Below, piece by piece: positions 1-7,712 of a stretch of 64,000 bases of DNA. The first letter of the stretch is position 1; each line of letters starts with the position of its first letter. Under the pieces are notes generated by a model. It saw only the letters and a list, made by a program, of their open reading frames with translations. It was not told the DNA's origin and did no database searches. The stretch covers positions 310,001 to 374,000 of the forward strand of contig CATQHF010000005.1 of NCBI GenBank assembly GCA_958295865.1, given 5' to 3'. This stretch comes from an uncultured Dehalococcoidia bacterium. Its GTDB lineage: Bacteria; Chloroflexota; Dehalococcoidia; Lucifugimonadales; JADFKI01. A program made the translations under genes and the position numbers.

Positions 1-63
1 CAGGTAGCCCATGAACCACAGCGCGATGCCGATTATGCTCACGAGTCCGAATATCTTCCGCAT
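1..63 (-). CDS. Small membrane protein, 3' end outside window
   Basis: The reverse strand opens with an ATG at 63, preceded by a strong ribosome binding site (GGAGGAA, about 66-72), and reads MRKIFGLVSIIGIALWFMGY before running off the window edge. The sequence is a basic start followed by a hydrophobic stretch, so an N-terminal membrane segment or signal peptide. Only 21 residues are visible, so no family can be given. It is the last visible member of a run of small minus-strand exported or membrane genes. Confidence 0.55.
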   Translation of the reverse strand, partial: MRKIFGLVSIIGIALWFMGYL

Positions 64-91
64 AACTTCCTCCTAACAGTCTTTGAAATAG

Positions 92-127
92 AAAGACCCC
101 ATCGGCGGTGTGCTTGACGGGGCTTTT
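92..127 (-). terminator. Weak hairpin, possible terminator
   Basis: An imperfect stem (92-100 with 119-127, a four-pair GC core and an A/T flank) lies between the 43-residue gene and the next minus-strand gene. It has one mismatch and a long loop, so it is much weaker than the terminators at 653 and 1210. Confidence 0.35.
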
Positions 128-177
128 GATTCTTTCGGATTTACCTCGAGCCTTTCGGACTCCAGGATAGTTAGTTT

Positions 178-309
178 CTATGCGCTGATTCTAGTCGTGT
201 GTTGAGCGATGATGAGCGCAGCGTCCTGCGCTTCGCGCACGATGCGCCTGCGCCGCTCTATTCGCTGCTGCAATGTCTCCTCGAACGCGTTCCTTGTGTC
301 CTTAGTCAT
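178..309 (-). CDS. Hypothetical 43-residue basic protein
   Basis: A short frame reads MTKDTRNAFEETLQQRIERR and ends in TAG at 178-180. A GAAAGGA ribosome binding site lies about 5-8 bases before the ATG at 309. The product is charged and predicted helical, with a run of Arg residues in the middle (ERRRRIV), which could be a nucleic-acid contact or a coiled-coil segment. It has no recognisable domain. It sits in the same orientation as the surrounding small-gene cluster. The call rests on the ribosome binding site and composition. Confidence 0.5.
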   Translation of the reverse strand: MTKDTRNAFEETLQQRIERRRRIVREAQDAALIIAQHTTRISA

Positions 310-356
310 ATCGACTTCCTTTCTCGCCTTGAGGCGGGTGCGGAGATTGTTGATGC

Positions 357-527
357 TTACCTTCGGAGCTTGAATGGCGGGGAGTGAGGATTTCTCACTC
401 CGGCGCTACTCCCTATTAGGAATGGCTGAACCCGTAGTTCATGGCTGAAGGGGCCTTGCATCCAAAAGCGCGAAGCCTCTATCTGTGGCTCGATATATCG
501 CGCAGTGTTGACGTTAGTTGCCACCAT
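357..527 (-). CDS. Possible 56-residue ORF, weak
   Basis: A minus-strand frame begins ATG-GTG at 527 and ends in TAA at 357. The only ribosome-binding-like sequence, GAAGGA, is about two bases from the ATG, which is too close. An 8-bp perfect hairpin (381-388 with 394-401) lies inside the 3' part. No domain is visible. The stretch 310-652 otherwise holds nothing I can support. Confidence 0.25.
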   Translation of the reverse strand: MVATNVNTARYIEPQIEASRFWMQGPFSHELRVQPFLIGSSAGVRNPHSPPFKLRR

Positions 528-652
528 AGTCCTTCGTCTTCTGTCCAGCCTTCAATTGCGCTGCTACATTTCGAATTTCAAGAAGAAAGTCCTTCGGCAG
601 GGCTTATCCGTCTTGTCTTTTCGGTGTCTTGCTTTTGTCCGTGACACTAAAA

Positions 653-684
653 AGCCTCCGTAGGATTTTCACCCTACGGAGGCT
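653..684 (-). terminator. Rho-independent terminator
   Basis: A perfect 12-bp stem (653-664 with 673-684) with an 8-base loop is followed on the minus strand by a T run (TTTTT). It lies directly after the stop of the 146-residue membrane protein. The stem and loop are identical to those at 1210-1241, so the two gene ends were copied as a unit. Confidence 0.85.
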
Positions 685-723
685 CTCATGTGTTGATTTC
701 AAGCCGTATTACTGACGGTAGTC

Positions 724-1164
724 TTACTCCTTGTCGCCGGGAACCGGCTCATCGAACGGCTCGCCGCGCGCCTCGGCTTGCAGACGGCGCTCGTTCCAAG
801 CGCGCCATTCGGCATGCACCTCAGCCCGCTGCTTTTTCTTGAGTTCTTCCGTCTTCTGCTCGAAATATGTCGCAATCGACATCCATATCCTCCTTGAGTT
901 GAGCGCCAGCGCGACGCCTCCCGCTACTACGGGTATGCTCGTGCTGATGTCCCTGAATGTGTTGAATACCGCCTGATATAGAGTCCAGCCCGCCCGAAAG
1001 TAGTGAACTGCCGAGTTTGTGAGCACTGCTATCGACAATACTATCATGACGACCGTGAACCAGAGTATGTATCGCGGCGTGACTTGTACGAACGGGAACA
1101 AGGTCAGTCCACTGCCGGTCGCGCCTTGTCCTTCACTGTTCCGGTCTTCCTCTCGCCCTTCCAT
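724..1164 (-). CDS. Small membrane protein, paralogue A
   Basis: A 146-residue protein of unknown function. The start at 1164 is chosen because AAAGGAGG lies nine bases upstream; the longer frame to 1206 has no such site. A hydrophobic segment (YILWFTVVMIVLSIAVL) and a second weaker one (SIPVVAGGVALAL) are followed by a basic helical region and the charged tail RAEVHAEWRAWNERRLQ...GEPFDE. It is a paralogue of the 157-residue protein at 1489-1962: same layout of a membrane pair, a charged helix and a GEPF[DN]E tail. The tail also recurs in the fragment at 1266-1451. Probably a membrane-anchored accessory protein of the element; its role is unknown. Confidence 0.7.
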   Translation of the reverse strand: MEGREEDRNSEGQGATGSGLTLFPFVQVTPRYILWFTVVMIVLSIAVLTNSAVHYFRAGWTLYQAVFNTFRDISTSIPVVAGGVALALNSRRIWMSIATYFEQKTEELKKKQRAEVHAEWRAWNERRLQAEARGEPFDEPVPGDKE

Positions 1165-1209
1165 TCTTGTCATCCTCCTTTCTGTGTTCCGTTTGGCTTT
1201 CAACAAAAA

Positions 1210-1241
1210 AGCCTCCGTAGGATTTTCACCCTACGGAGGCT
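1210..1241 (-). terminator. Rho-independent terminator
   Basis: The stem 1210-1221 with 1230-1241 is followed by TTTTTT on the minus strand. The hairpin is the same as at 653-684. It ends the transcript of the truncated paralogue at 1266. Confidence 0.85.
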
Positions 1242-1265
1242 CTCGTGTGTTGGTTTCAGGTCGCG

Positions 1266-1451
1266 CTATTGACGGTCGTGCGACTCCTCGGCGCCGGGAA
1301 TCGACTCATCGAACGGCTCGCCACGCGCCTCGGCTTGCAGACGGCGCTCATTCCAAGCGCGCCATTCGGCGTGCACCTCAGCGCGACCTTTCCGCACATC
1401 CTTTTCTCTTCTCTTTTTAGTTAGCTCTTCGATATAGTCTGCCATCGTCAT
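1266..1451 (-). pseudogene. Truncated mosaic paralogue (61 residues)
   Basis: This frame lacks the membrane segments of its two neighbours. Its first 20 residues match the middle of the 157-residue protein (MTMADYIE[EG]LTKKRREKDV), its centre matches paralogue A (RAEVHAEWRAWNERRLQ), and its last residues (EESHDRQ) match the 157-residue protein again. There is no good ribosome binding site before its ATG, and that ATG corresponds to an internal Met of the full gene. It is most simply a fragment left by recombination between the two paralogues. A functional short product cannot be excluded. Confidence 0.6.
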
Positions 1452-1488
1452 GCTGAGTCTCGCTTGTGTTTGTTGGTATCAGGCCGTA

Positions 1489-1962
1489 CTACTGCCGGTC
1501 GTGCGACTCCTCGTCACCGGGAAACGGCTCGTTGAATGGCTCGCCTTTTCTCTCGGCCTCAAACTTGCGCTCGTACCAGTCCTTGGTTCTTGAGATGCCT
1601 ATGGCTTCTCCTTTTTTCACATCCTTTTCTCTTCTCTTTTTGGTTAGCCCTTCGATATAGTCTGCCATCGTCATGCGGAGTCTCCTTGCATGAATTGTTA
1701 GAGCCAGAGACAGGCTCACTACGGGTATGAACTTTGAGATGTCCTCTGCCGCGGGAAGTATTCCGAGGTGGTATATGTTGTACGCGGTGACGCCTGCGGA
1801 TAAGACGGCTGTCGTTCTGACGATTATAACAGCGATGCTGATTATTGCCATCAGCGCTCCGAACCAAAATGTGAATTTTGGCGGAAGCATCTCCGAAAGC
1901 ATTTCCGAAAGTTGCGTCGGCGTCTTCTCACGTTGTTCGTCGTCCGTGTTTGGATTTGCCAT
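1489..1962 (-). CDS. Small membrane protein, paralogue B
   Basis: A 157-residue protein whose start at 1962 has an AGAGGAAG ribosome binding site; the frame extends to 2010 without one. The hydrophobic segment FTFWFGALMAIISIAVIIV and a second segment near VVSLSLALTI are followed by a Lys/Arg-rich stretch (LTKKRREKDVKK) and the GEPFNEPFPGDEESHDRQ tail. It has the same architecture as the protein at 724-1164, and no known domain. The lysine-rich part would lie in the cytoplasm if the N terminus does. Confidence 0.7.
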   Translation of the reverse strand: MANPNTDDEQREKTPTQLSEMLSEMLPPKFTFWFGALMAIISIAVIIVRTTAVLSAGVTAYNIYHLGILPAAEDISKFIPVVSLSLALTIHARRLRMTMADYIEGLTKKRREKDVKKGEAIGISRTKDWYERKFEAERKGEPFNEPFPGDEESHDRQ

Positions 1963-2010
1963 TCGCTTCCTCTTTCTTCGTCTGCCGAATCTCGTTCCCT
2001 CCGTTTTCAA

Positions 2011-2053
2011 AAAGAAAACCTCCGCAGAATTTTCATCCCGCGAAGGCTTTCTT
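2011..2053 (-). terminator. Rho-independent terminator, diverged copy
   Basis: An imperfect inverted repeat of about 16 pairs is centred near 2030; on the minus strand it is followed by TTTTTG. It resembles the hairpins at 653 and 1210 (same CCTCCG... ATTTTCA layout) and follows the stop of the exported protein at 2073. Confidence 0.65.
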
Positions 2054-2072
2054 GTGTTGGTTTCAGGTCGTA

Positions 2073-2711
2073 CTACTGATACCGATGGTCGTAGGGTTCC
2101 TGCTCAGACCAGTCGTCCATAGCCTCAAGCCATGTCTGCCAGTCTGTTTTCGCGGTCCACATGTGCAGGAATTTATCCTCGCAGGACAAGCATCCATAGA
2201 AGTACATGTTGTTCAAGTATTCGGATGTGTTGTGTTCCTTGGAGCCGAAGTAGATCCTTTGCGCCTCCATTCCAACGAAGCTCCACAGTTCCGAGTCTTC
2301 GCTTACGATGGCTAGTGCCAGCCTGGTGTCCAGTCCGTACCGTTCATTCAGAGCGTCCAGTAGGACTCCGTAGGAATCTTTGTAGCTGGGGATGTCTTCG
2401 GGAAAGAACGAGACTTCCACCGGAACGCGATAGGCTTCGCGGCTGGAGAACTCGACTGTGATGAAGTGTCCGACTTCGGTCTCTACCGCCACCATGAACA
2501 TGGCGAAATAGGAATCGCCCTTTTTGACGACTGCGCCGTCCCCGCGCTCGCGCCAGTAGGCGGCTTCGGTGTTCCAGTCGAGCACGAAGATTTGGGGTGG
2601 AGTAGTCTCTCTAGGGATGTCCGAGTCTATGGGATTGTGCGCCAGAGTCGTTCCTGCGAAGAGAGCCATGGCGAGCACGGCGATGATGGTGGATGTGAAG
2701 AGCTTTTTCAT
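2073..2711 (-). CDS. Exported protein of unknown function
   Basis: A 212-residue protein. I start it at 2711 because MKKLFTSTIIAVLAMALFAG is a textbook signal peptide (cleavage likely after TLA) and GAGAAAGGAA lies about 8 bases upstream. The frame extends to 2891 but that extension is not signal-like. The mature part has an aromatic-rich centre and a CLSCED cysteine pair (C-x2-C) near the C terminus. No family is recognised. A second ribosome-binding-like sequence abutting an ATG (about 2812) could mark a decayed upstream start. It is probably secreted or anchored on the cell surface, as expected for accessory proteins of a conjugative element. Confidence 0.7.
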   Translation of the reverse strand: MKKLFTSTIIAVLAMALFAGTTLAHNPIDSDIPRETTPPQIFVLDWNTEAAYWRERGDGAVVKKGDSYFAMFMVAVETEVGHFITVEFSSREAYRVPVEVSFFPEDIPSYKDSYGVLLDALNERYGLDTRLALAIVSEDSELWSFVGMEAQRIYFGSKEHNTSEYLNNMYFYGCLSCEDKFLHMWTAKTDWQTWLEAMDDWSEQEPYDHRYQ

Positions 2712-2867
2712 TTGCTCTGTTCCTTTCTCCCGCTTTGCGGGCATAGAAGCTTGTTGAACGGTATCTCCGTTCCTTTTACTTGCCTTCCGGGTTTGGGTTG
2801 TCATCCTCCTTTCTGCTTTTGACTTGCCATTCGATTCCTCGGCATCTATCCCGTGTTCGGGCAATAG

Positions 2868-2899
2868 AAAAGGGCGGCGAGCAAAGCTCACCGCCCTTC
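2868..2899 (-). terminator. Rho-independent terminator
   Basis: An 8-bp GC-rich stem (2870-2877 with 2891-2898) is extended by GAGC/GCTC around a three-base loop. On the minus strand it is followed by TTTTC. It follows the primase stop at 2920. Confidence 0.75.
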
Positions 2900-2919
2900 C
2901 ATTCGATAATTGCCAATGA

Positions 2920-3990
2920 CTATCCGAGCGCCTGGATGAAGCGCGTCTTGCCGTTGGGGAAGGTCGCCATATCCCCTATGTCCTCAAAGCCGTCCGGCAA
3001 TGCGACCGAAGACGCGTTGACGAGTATCTCGCGTGGCTGGTCGTCTTCCGCACCTTCTAAACCCAAGAGTCGCCTAGTAAGGCTCTCGCCCTTTTCGTTG
3101 GCGTCCAGAGCGAGAATCATCTCCTCTGCTTTCACCCCGTTGAGTTCCCGAATCAGTCGCTCGATGTTGCCGTTACCGGCAAGCGCCACGGACGGCAGTC
3201 CCCACTCGCGCAGAGTCAGCCAGTCGAAGACGCCTTCGGCGACTATCAGCCGCTTTATCCGGCGAGGCAGAGTGCCGATGCCTAGGATGGCCTTGTTGCC
3301 CGGAAGAGCGTTGAAGCGAGGCTTCACATCTTCAAGAACTGTGCGACCCGTCATCCAGGCAGGGCTTCCGTTCAATATCTCAGGCACGACTATCATTCTT
3401 GAGAAACGCTCACGCTTTCCACGGTCGAGCATAAGCCCTGAGCGCGCGATGCGGTCCCTGTCAAAGCCTTCCCCTCGCAGGTGAGCCATCAAGCCGGTGC
3501 CTGTGCAGTAGCCGAGCTGCAACGATGCTGCCGTATTTCTGCTGATGCCGCGGCTCTTGAGATAATTGCGTCCGGGCTCTCCCGTTGTGGCGCTCATCAG
3601 CGTCTCTTGATAGAAGTCAAGCGCCGTTCCGACAATCGCTCCGTCGCATTTTGGGGTGTGCGTTCGCCTAGATAGGCGCTTCCGTGTAACCTTCGGCATT
3701 ATGGGCTGCTGTTGCAGAGTGTTTATCGCCTCCTGGAGTGTGAGGTTATCCATAGTTCGGATGAAATCCAAGGCGTCTCCGCGAGCGTCGCATCCGAAGC
3801 AGAAGTATCGCTGGCTGTCTCCATAGACGGTGAAGCTCGCATCCGTGTCATGATCCCTCAGGGGGCATATCGCCTGTCGGACTCGCTTGCCCGGGTAGCC
3901 GTCCAGTTTGATTCCATAACTCTCTACGACGTCCGCTAGGTCGCGGGCGCGCGCTATGTGTCCGAGTTTCGTCAAGGTTGCCGTTACCAT
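2920..3990 (-). CDS. CHC2 zinc finger and Toprim DNA primase
   Basis: A 356-residue primase of the DnaG superfamily, which would make RNA primers for replication of the element. The N-terminal zinc finger is visible as C42, H47, C64, C67 (CPLRDHD ... FCFGCD) followed by the GDALDFI segment usual for CHC2 domains. A Toprim-like core follows: LIVAEGVFDWLTL near residue 248 supplies the conserved Glu, and MILALDAN near 292 the Asp. It is much shorter than chromosomal DnaG (about 600 residues) and lacks the helicase-binding C-terminal domain, as plasmid and phage primases often do. A perfect AGGAGGT site sits six bases before the ATG. The operator-like repeats at 4132-4193 lie upstream, pointing to shared control with the HTH gene at 5859. 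Confidence 0.85.
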   Translation of the reverse strand: MVTATLTKLGHIARARDLADVVESYGIKLDGYPGKRVRQAICPLRDHDTDASFTVYGDSQRYFCFGCDARGDALDFIRTMDNLTLQEAINTLQQQPIMPKVTRKRLSRRTHTPKCDGAIVGTALDFYQETLMSATTGEPGRNYLKSRGISRNTAASLQLGYCTGTGLMAHLRGEGFDRDRIARSGLMLDRGKRERFSRMIVVPEILNGSPAWMTGRTVLEDVKPRFNALPGNKAILGIGTLPRRIKRLIVAEGVFDWLTLREWGLPSVALAGNGNIERLIRELNGVKAEEMILALDANEKGESLTRRLLGLEGAEDDQPREILVNASSVALPDGFEDIGDMATFPNGKTRFIQALG

Positions 3991-4131
3991 TTGTGACCTC
4001 CTTCTAGTTGCTTCACTTGAATTGATGGTTGACTAAAGCATCGGTAATAGGCGTAACGATAGGCAGTACATTTCAGTCGACGAGATGCTCTGCTAGGAAC
4101 CTGAGAAGGGAGACATTCGGCGTATCGGAGG

Positions 4132-4193
4132 CTATGCAATGACAATTGGGGAGGGTCTGAAGATTGCATAGTTAGGATGCATAGCCTATGCAT
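4132..4193. promoter_or_regulatory. CTATGCAA/TTGCATAG operator-like cluster
   Basis: Four copies of the motif lie in 62 bases: CTATGCAA at 4132-4139, TTGCATAG at 4164-4171, ATGCATAG at 4177-4184 and CTATGCAT at 4186-4193. The last two form an inverted pair with a one-base gap. The cluster is 140-200 bases upstream of the primase start. The same motif is repeated at 7506-7695. Confidence 0.6.
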
Positions 4194-4238
4194 AATGTGG
4201 TTCAGATGGAAGGGAAGCGGGTATTACAGGCGTGCAGG

Positions 4239-4292
4239 GGTGATACATAAGCCTGGTAAGAGGTGATACAAGGTGATACAGAGAGCTATCAC
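4239..4292 (+). repeat. Iteron-like GGTGATACA repeats
   Basis: Three direct copies of GGTGATACA start at 4239, 4262 and 4272, and an inverted TATCAC half follows at 4287-4292. Short direct repeats spaced by one or two helical turns next to a primase gene resemble plasmid iterons. The binding protein is not known. Confidence 0.45.
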
Positions 4293-4391
4293 AGATGCAT
4301 CAAGACACAAGAAAGCCCACCGCTGTTTCACGGCTTTTCCAAAAAAGCGCCGCAAACGCGATGGACAGAGGCCTAGGAATTGCACCAGCCA

Positions 4392-4475
4392 GGAGCGCGA
4401 ACGCTACAACACATGCCGATACCGATTGTCGAAATCCTAAACACAGAGGGACTGGGAGCGCGAACGCTACAACAC
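4392..4475 (+). repeat. 21-bp direct repeat
   Basis: The sequence GGAGCGCGAACGCTACAACA (plus one more C) occurs at 4392-4412 and again, identical, at 4455-4475, 63 bases apart. Each copy contains the small inverted repeat GCG-AAC-GC. Its function is unknown; an origin, partition site or transfer origin are options. Confidence 0.5.
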
Positions 4476-4927
4476 GAGTCCTTGCATTCCTAACCGGATG
4501 GTGTTCCGGCTGTTTCGACTACGACTGCTCATAGGCTGCAGGCGTAACTAATGGGGTGGGGATAAATGAATACACCCTTATTATCTCACGGGATTCGGGC
4601 GAGTCAAGGAAAATTGACGGAAAACGCCTGAAATTGCTCGAAATTGAAGCATATTCGTCACTATCAGTCATTGTGGCGGTCGCACCATGAGTATGTTCAT
4701 GTACGCGGTAAGCAATATCTCTAATACAGGAAGCGCGACCGCCGCAAGCCGATTCATCATCGGACTGGTCCCGTGTACAGAGCGCAGGTTGCGACCGCAG
4801 TTCTTGAAGCTGCGCTGCTCGGCTTTTTCACAGAAACCGGCGCAAGACTGACGGACTCCCACCCTATTGGACGCGCCGCAGGCGCGCAGAGTCCCCGTAT
4901 CACGCCGTCTATGCGTCTGTGAGCGAT

Positions 4928-5197
4928 TTAATGCCGTGTAAGGTCTTCTGTGTCATAAGATGACCGTAGGCGTGGGGGAAGCGATGTCAGCGCCGTTTCG
5001 CTTGACTGCGTGATTTTGACATGAGGTTGTCTAATGGAGAGTTCTTGAGCCACCTGGTCGAAGGTGGTGGGGAGAAAGTACGGCGTGGCAATGATGTGAG
5101 TGTTGTAGAGTTCGACAATCTCCATGTCCGGCTTTCCGTCAACCAACATCTCCGCATGCCAGATACCGTCTCGCAGTTCCAATCTTATCTCTTTCAA
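4928..5197 (-). CDS. Hypothetical 89-residue protein
   Basis: The gene starts with TTG at 5197, seven bases after GGAGG, and reads MKEIRLELRDGIWHAEMLVD, a beta-rich start, then ends in a polar tail (SLPPRLRSSYDTEDLTRH). No ATG is available in the frame at the right place, so the TTG is well supported by the ribosome binding site. I do not recognise a family. It lies between the presumed origin region and the 163-residue gene, all on the same strand. Confidence 0.55.
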   Translation of the reverse strand: MKEIRLELRDGIWHAEMLVDGKPDMEIVELYNTHIIATPYFLPTTFDQVAQELSIRQPHVKITQSSETALTSLPPRLRSSYDTEDLTRH

Positions 5198-5244
5198 CTC
5201 TTGCCTCCGAAGTCAGGCAACTTCGCCCATACATTCCCATGTCC

Positions 5245-5320
5245 TTCCGTTCGCCCTGGACTTATCGAAGAGCGAGCAGGCGGTTCGGGCGTGGTTCGAC
5301 ATGCTCACCGCGAACGGTTA
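5245..5320. repeat. Dispersed palindromic repeat (TTCGAC...CGAACG type)
   Basis: The stretch contains GTTCGCCCTGGACTTATCGA followed by GTGGTTCGACATGCTCACCG, the two arms of a chromosomal repeat related to the copy at 41820-41845. It fills the gap between two element genes, so the element has picked up host-type repeats. Confidence 0.5.
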
Positions 5321-5363
5321 CCGCGATGGTCGAATGACCCTGCCCATAAATCTCCGCAGCGGT

Positions 5364-5855
5364 CTATTCCCGTCGACTATCTGTCTCGTCAGTCTGATAG
5401 GTATCCTTCACGAAGTCGCGCAGCATTCTCAGTATCGCCTCGATATTGCGACTCAGCGCCTCGTAATCTCTCACCAGCGCGGCGCGTTCGCCGCGTCCAA
5501 GATGCTCGAGTTTCTTCCCTCGCCAACAGGCGGCAGTCGGCATCAAGGAATAGTCGACGACTGGGAGAAGCAGCCTGCTCACCGCGAGTTGCCGGCTCCT
5601 CCGGCGTCTTGCAGACAGTTTGTAAGAGCGTAGAACTCGCGCCATCCGCTCCATGTAGAGCAGCCCCAACCCGTACTTCCCTTTCTGCAAATCCTTCGAC
5701 TCCAGAGACCTCACGCCGTCAATGCTCTTGAGGAGCGTGTAGCAGTCCCACGCCTCAAATATATCGGCGCAGGTCAGAATGACCGGCTGCGCTCCTTGTC
5801 GTTGGGGTAGCGTCAACTCAATGCCGTACTTGTCGTAATACTGCTGAAAGTCCAT
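5364..5855 (-). CDS. Hypothetical 163-residue protein coupled to the HTH gene
   Basis: The ATG at 5855 lies three bases after the stop of the HTH protein (5859) and its ribosome binding site (TGAGGA) overlaps that stop, so translation is probably coupled. The product starts MDFQQYYDKYGIELTLPQRQ and has a basic centre (SARRRRSRQLAVSRLL) that could bind nucleic acid, then a helical C terminus. No known domain is visible. Coupling to the upstream HTH protein suggests a partner protein, for example in replication control; that is inference. Confidence 0.6.
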   Translation of the reverse strand: MDFQQYYDKYGIELTLPQRQGAQPVILTCADIFEAWDCYTLLKSIDGVRSLESKDLQKGKYGLGLLYMERMARVLRSYKLSARRRRSRQLAVSRLLLPVVDYSLMPTAACWRGKKLEHLGRGERAALVRDYEALSRNIEAILRMLRDFVKDTYQTDETDSRRE

Positions 5856-5858
5856 TCC

Positions 5859-7487
5859 TCAGGCAGCTTTCTTTCCTGTGAGACGCAATTTCCGCATTAG
5901 CCTGCCGCGCCAGTTCACCGGCGGCGGTTCTACGCTTCCCTCGTCCGACCTGTATCCCTCATCGAACTCGTGCGGCCGCCATAGGCGGCGGTATTCCTCT
6001 GAGAAAGGCGGAGCGTCAACTTCCCATTCCTTCCGTCCCCAGACCTGCCCCTTCAGGTCCTGATACAGCAACTCCCGCAGAAGGCGCACGACAATCACCT
6101 GCCAGCGCTTTGGCACACGACCCGTTCGAATGGCGACAGCCGCGCGGCGCATCGGATGTTCATGCAGCAGAGGAAAAAGCCCGAAGTCGCGCCGCTGCGT
6201 AAGAATGAAACGCCGTGCCAAGCGCGCGGATAGGCGCGGCAGCCAAAGAAGTACGCCAAAGCGTCGCCTGCGCCTCATCTGCCGCCGTATCTCGGCTTCG
6301 TTCGATGCAATCTCGGCGTTGCGCCAGCGCGTCTCTATGCCGAGCCGCGTGGACGGCGCCCATGTGCGGTCGCCGTCCACATGCTCGCCTATCGTCAGTT
6401 TGTAGTGGCGATTCACCATAAGCAACTCCACGCGCATCTGCTCGTTCCGCAGCGCGAGTTGCCAGGGCGCGATCCGTTTTCCAGAGATGTCCTCTGGAAA
6501 ACTTGCCGTCATTGCGAGCATCTTGCGGCGGGCAGAGATGACCTCTGCCGCGCCCGCCAACCACTCGCCGCCTCTGATGCTTCCTGACGAGCCGAAGAAC
6601 CATCGCTCGTCAGGATAGGGCTTTTCGGGAACGAGAGCCGCCATCCGTATCCCGATGAGCAGTTCTCTGTCCTCGTGCCGTTCAACAGCGTAACGCTTCT
6701 GTCGCTGCCTCGGATGGATGCCATAGCGCAGTTCCGCTCCTGTCAGTCCGCACTCGAACATCTCCGTGTCGGGCGCGAAGGCTACCCGCTTCGCGCCCTC
6801 ATCTGCGAAAGCCACCTCTTCACGGGTATGCAGGTAAAACAGAGCGTCTCCGTGCAAGCCGTTCGGTGGTGAGTCCCGCATCCACTGCCAACCCCGCGCT
6901 AACGCCTGCGCGCCAGAACGCGCCGCTTCCAACGGCAGTTCGGCAAGCACCGGCGCGCCAGCGAGCGCAGCCAATTCCTCGGGCTGCTCCGCCGCTTCTA
7001 TCCTGTCCGACAGGGATAATGGCACATCCGCGCGGCGCGATGTGGTGTCAGGGATAACCCCTGACACCACCTGACCTTCCCATTTTTCACTGGCTGCTTC
7101 AACGCTTGCGTCAAGCGCGTCCTTGTCGTTCTCTGCTATTTCGCGTCCCTCTGATACCGTCCTATCTTCGCCCTCTCGCTCCGTATCATCCATCCCGTCC
7201 CGCACAGACCCATTGAGCGCACCAGTGTTGTCCACTGTCGCGCTCGCCCCATCCCCATCGGCGGCATCAGGGTTGTCCCCTGACGCCGCCTCCCCACTCC
7301 CGACTTCAATCCCCTGCGCTTCGACATACTTCTCGACCGCTTCCCTCAACACACCGCGCAACTCTCCCGCCCCTCTTGCCCAACGACTCACTTGGCTCTG
7401 GCTAACTCCCAACATCCGCGCCACTCTTGACTGACTCGTTGCCTCAACTTCACCCCGCAACCATTGCTCCAGCCCCTCACGCCTCAC
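5859..7487 (-). CDS. Large helix-turn-helix DNA-binding protein
   Basis: A 542-residue protein starting at a GTG (7487) with GGAAGGAG seven bases upstream. Residues 15-40 form a clear Cro/CI-type helix-turn-helix (SQSRVARMLGVSQSQVSRWA). An acidic low-complexity linker follows (about 60-150), then a large domain I do not recognise with several aromatic-rich segments, and a strongly basic region (EIRRQMRRRRRFGVLLWLPR) before a basic C terminus. It could be a regulator or a replication initiator. Seven to eight CTATGCAA-type sites sit immediately upstream of its start (7506-7695), so self-regulation is likely. Four more sites lie upstream of the primase gene. Confidence 0.65.
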   Translation of the reverse strand: MRREGLEQWLRGEVEATSQSRVARMLGVSQSQVSRWARGAGELRGVLREAVEKYVEAQGIEVGSGEAASGDNPDAADGDGASATVDNTGALNGSVRDGMDDTEREGEDRTVSEGREIAENDKDALDASVEAASEKWEGQVVSGVIPDTTSRRADVPLSLSDRIEAAEQPEELAALAGAPVLAELPLEAARSGAQALARGWQWMRDSPPNGLHGDALFYLHTREEVAFADEGAKRVAFAPDTEMFECGLTGAELRYGIHPRQRQKRYAVERHEDRELLIGIRMAALVPEKPYPDERWFFGSSGSIRGGEWLAGAAEVISARRKMLAMTASFPEDISGKRIAPWQLALRNEQMRVELLMVNRHYKLTIGEHVDGDRTWAPSTRLGIETRWRNAEIASNEAEIRRQMRRRRRFGVLLWLPRLSARLARRFILTQRRDFGLFPLLHEHPMRRAAVAIRTGRVPKRWQVIVVRLLRELLYQDLKGQVWGRKEWEVDAPPFSEEYRRLWRPHEFDEGYRSDEGSVEPPPVNWRGRLMRKLRLTGKKAA

Positions 7488-7505
7488 TCTACGCTCCTTC
7501 CTTGT

Positions 7506-7695
7506 CTATGCAACACCTATGCAAACCTATGCAACTTGCCCTACGCCCAAACATTATTTTGCCCTGCTATGCAACCCGTACATAACCTCTCCCCCCGCTA
7601 TTCAAGCCGTTCCTACTATCTATGCTTTTCTTGCATAGCGCACCTTTTCCCTATCAGGTTAGCCACATGCGATTTGTTGCATAGAATATGCATAG
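7506..7695. promoter_or_regulatory. CTATGCAA operator array upstream of HTH gene
   Basis: Forward copies are at 7506-7513, 7517-7524, 7527-7534 and 7567-7574; a one-mismatch copy is at 7620-7627; reverse copies TTGCATAG are at 7631-7638 and 7677-7684; a palindromic TATGCATA is at 7687-7694. The first three are 10-11 bases apart, that is one helical turn, and lie just upstream of the ribosome binding site of the HTH gene. This is the non-coding gap between 7488 and 7712. Confidence 0.7.
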
Positions 7696-7712
7696 GCGAA
7701 CATTAGTACATT

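Larger units (their letters stand above)
3991..4927. other. 0.9 kb non-coding regulatory or origin region
   Basis: No frame here has a credible ribosome binding site. The region carries the CTATGCAA motif cluster (4132-4193), iteron-like GGTGATACA repeats (4239-4292), a 21-bp direct repeat (4392-4475) and an A/T-richer stretch around 4555-4660. With a primase gene on one side, it is the best candidate in the window for a replication or transfer origin of the element. This is inference. Confidence 0.45.

Noticed and set aside
4239..4475. CRISPR array
   Set aside because: Repeats are too few and unevenly spaced, spacers are not of constant length, and no cas gene is present.
4295..4534. 79-residue plus-strand frame in the non-coding region
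   Set aside because: No ribosome binding site; it contains the 21-bp repeat twice, so codons are dictated by the repeat.
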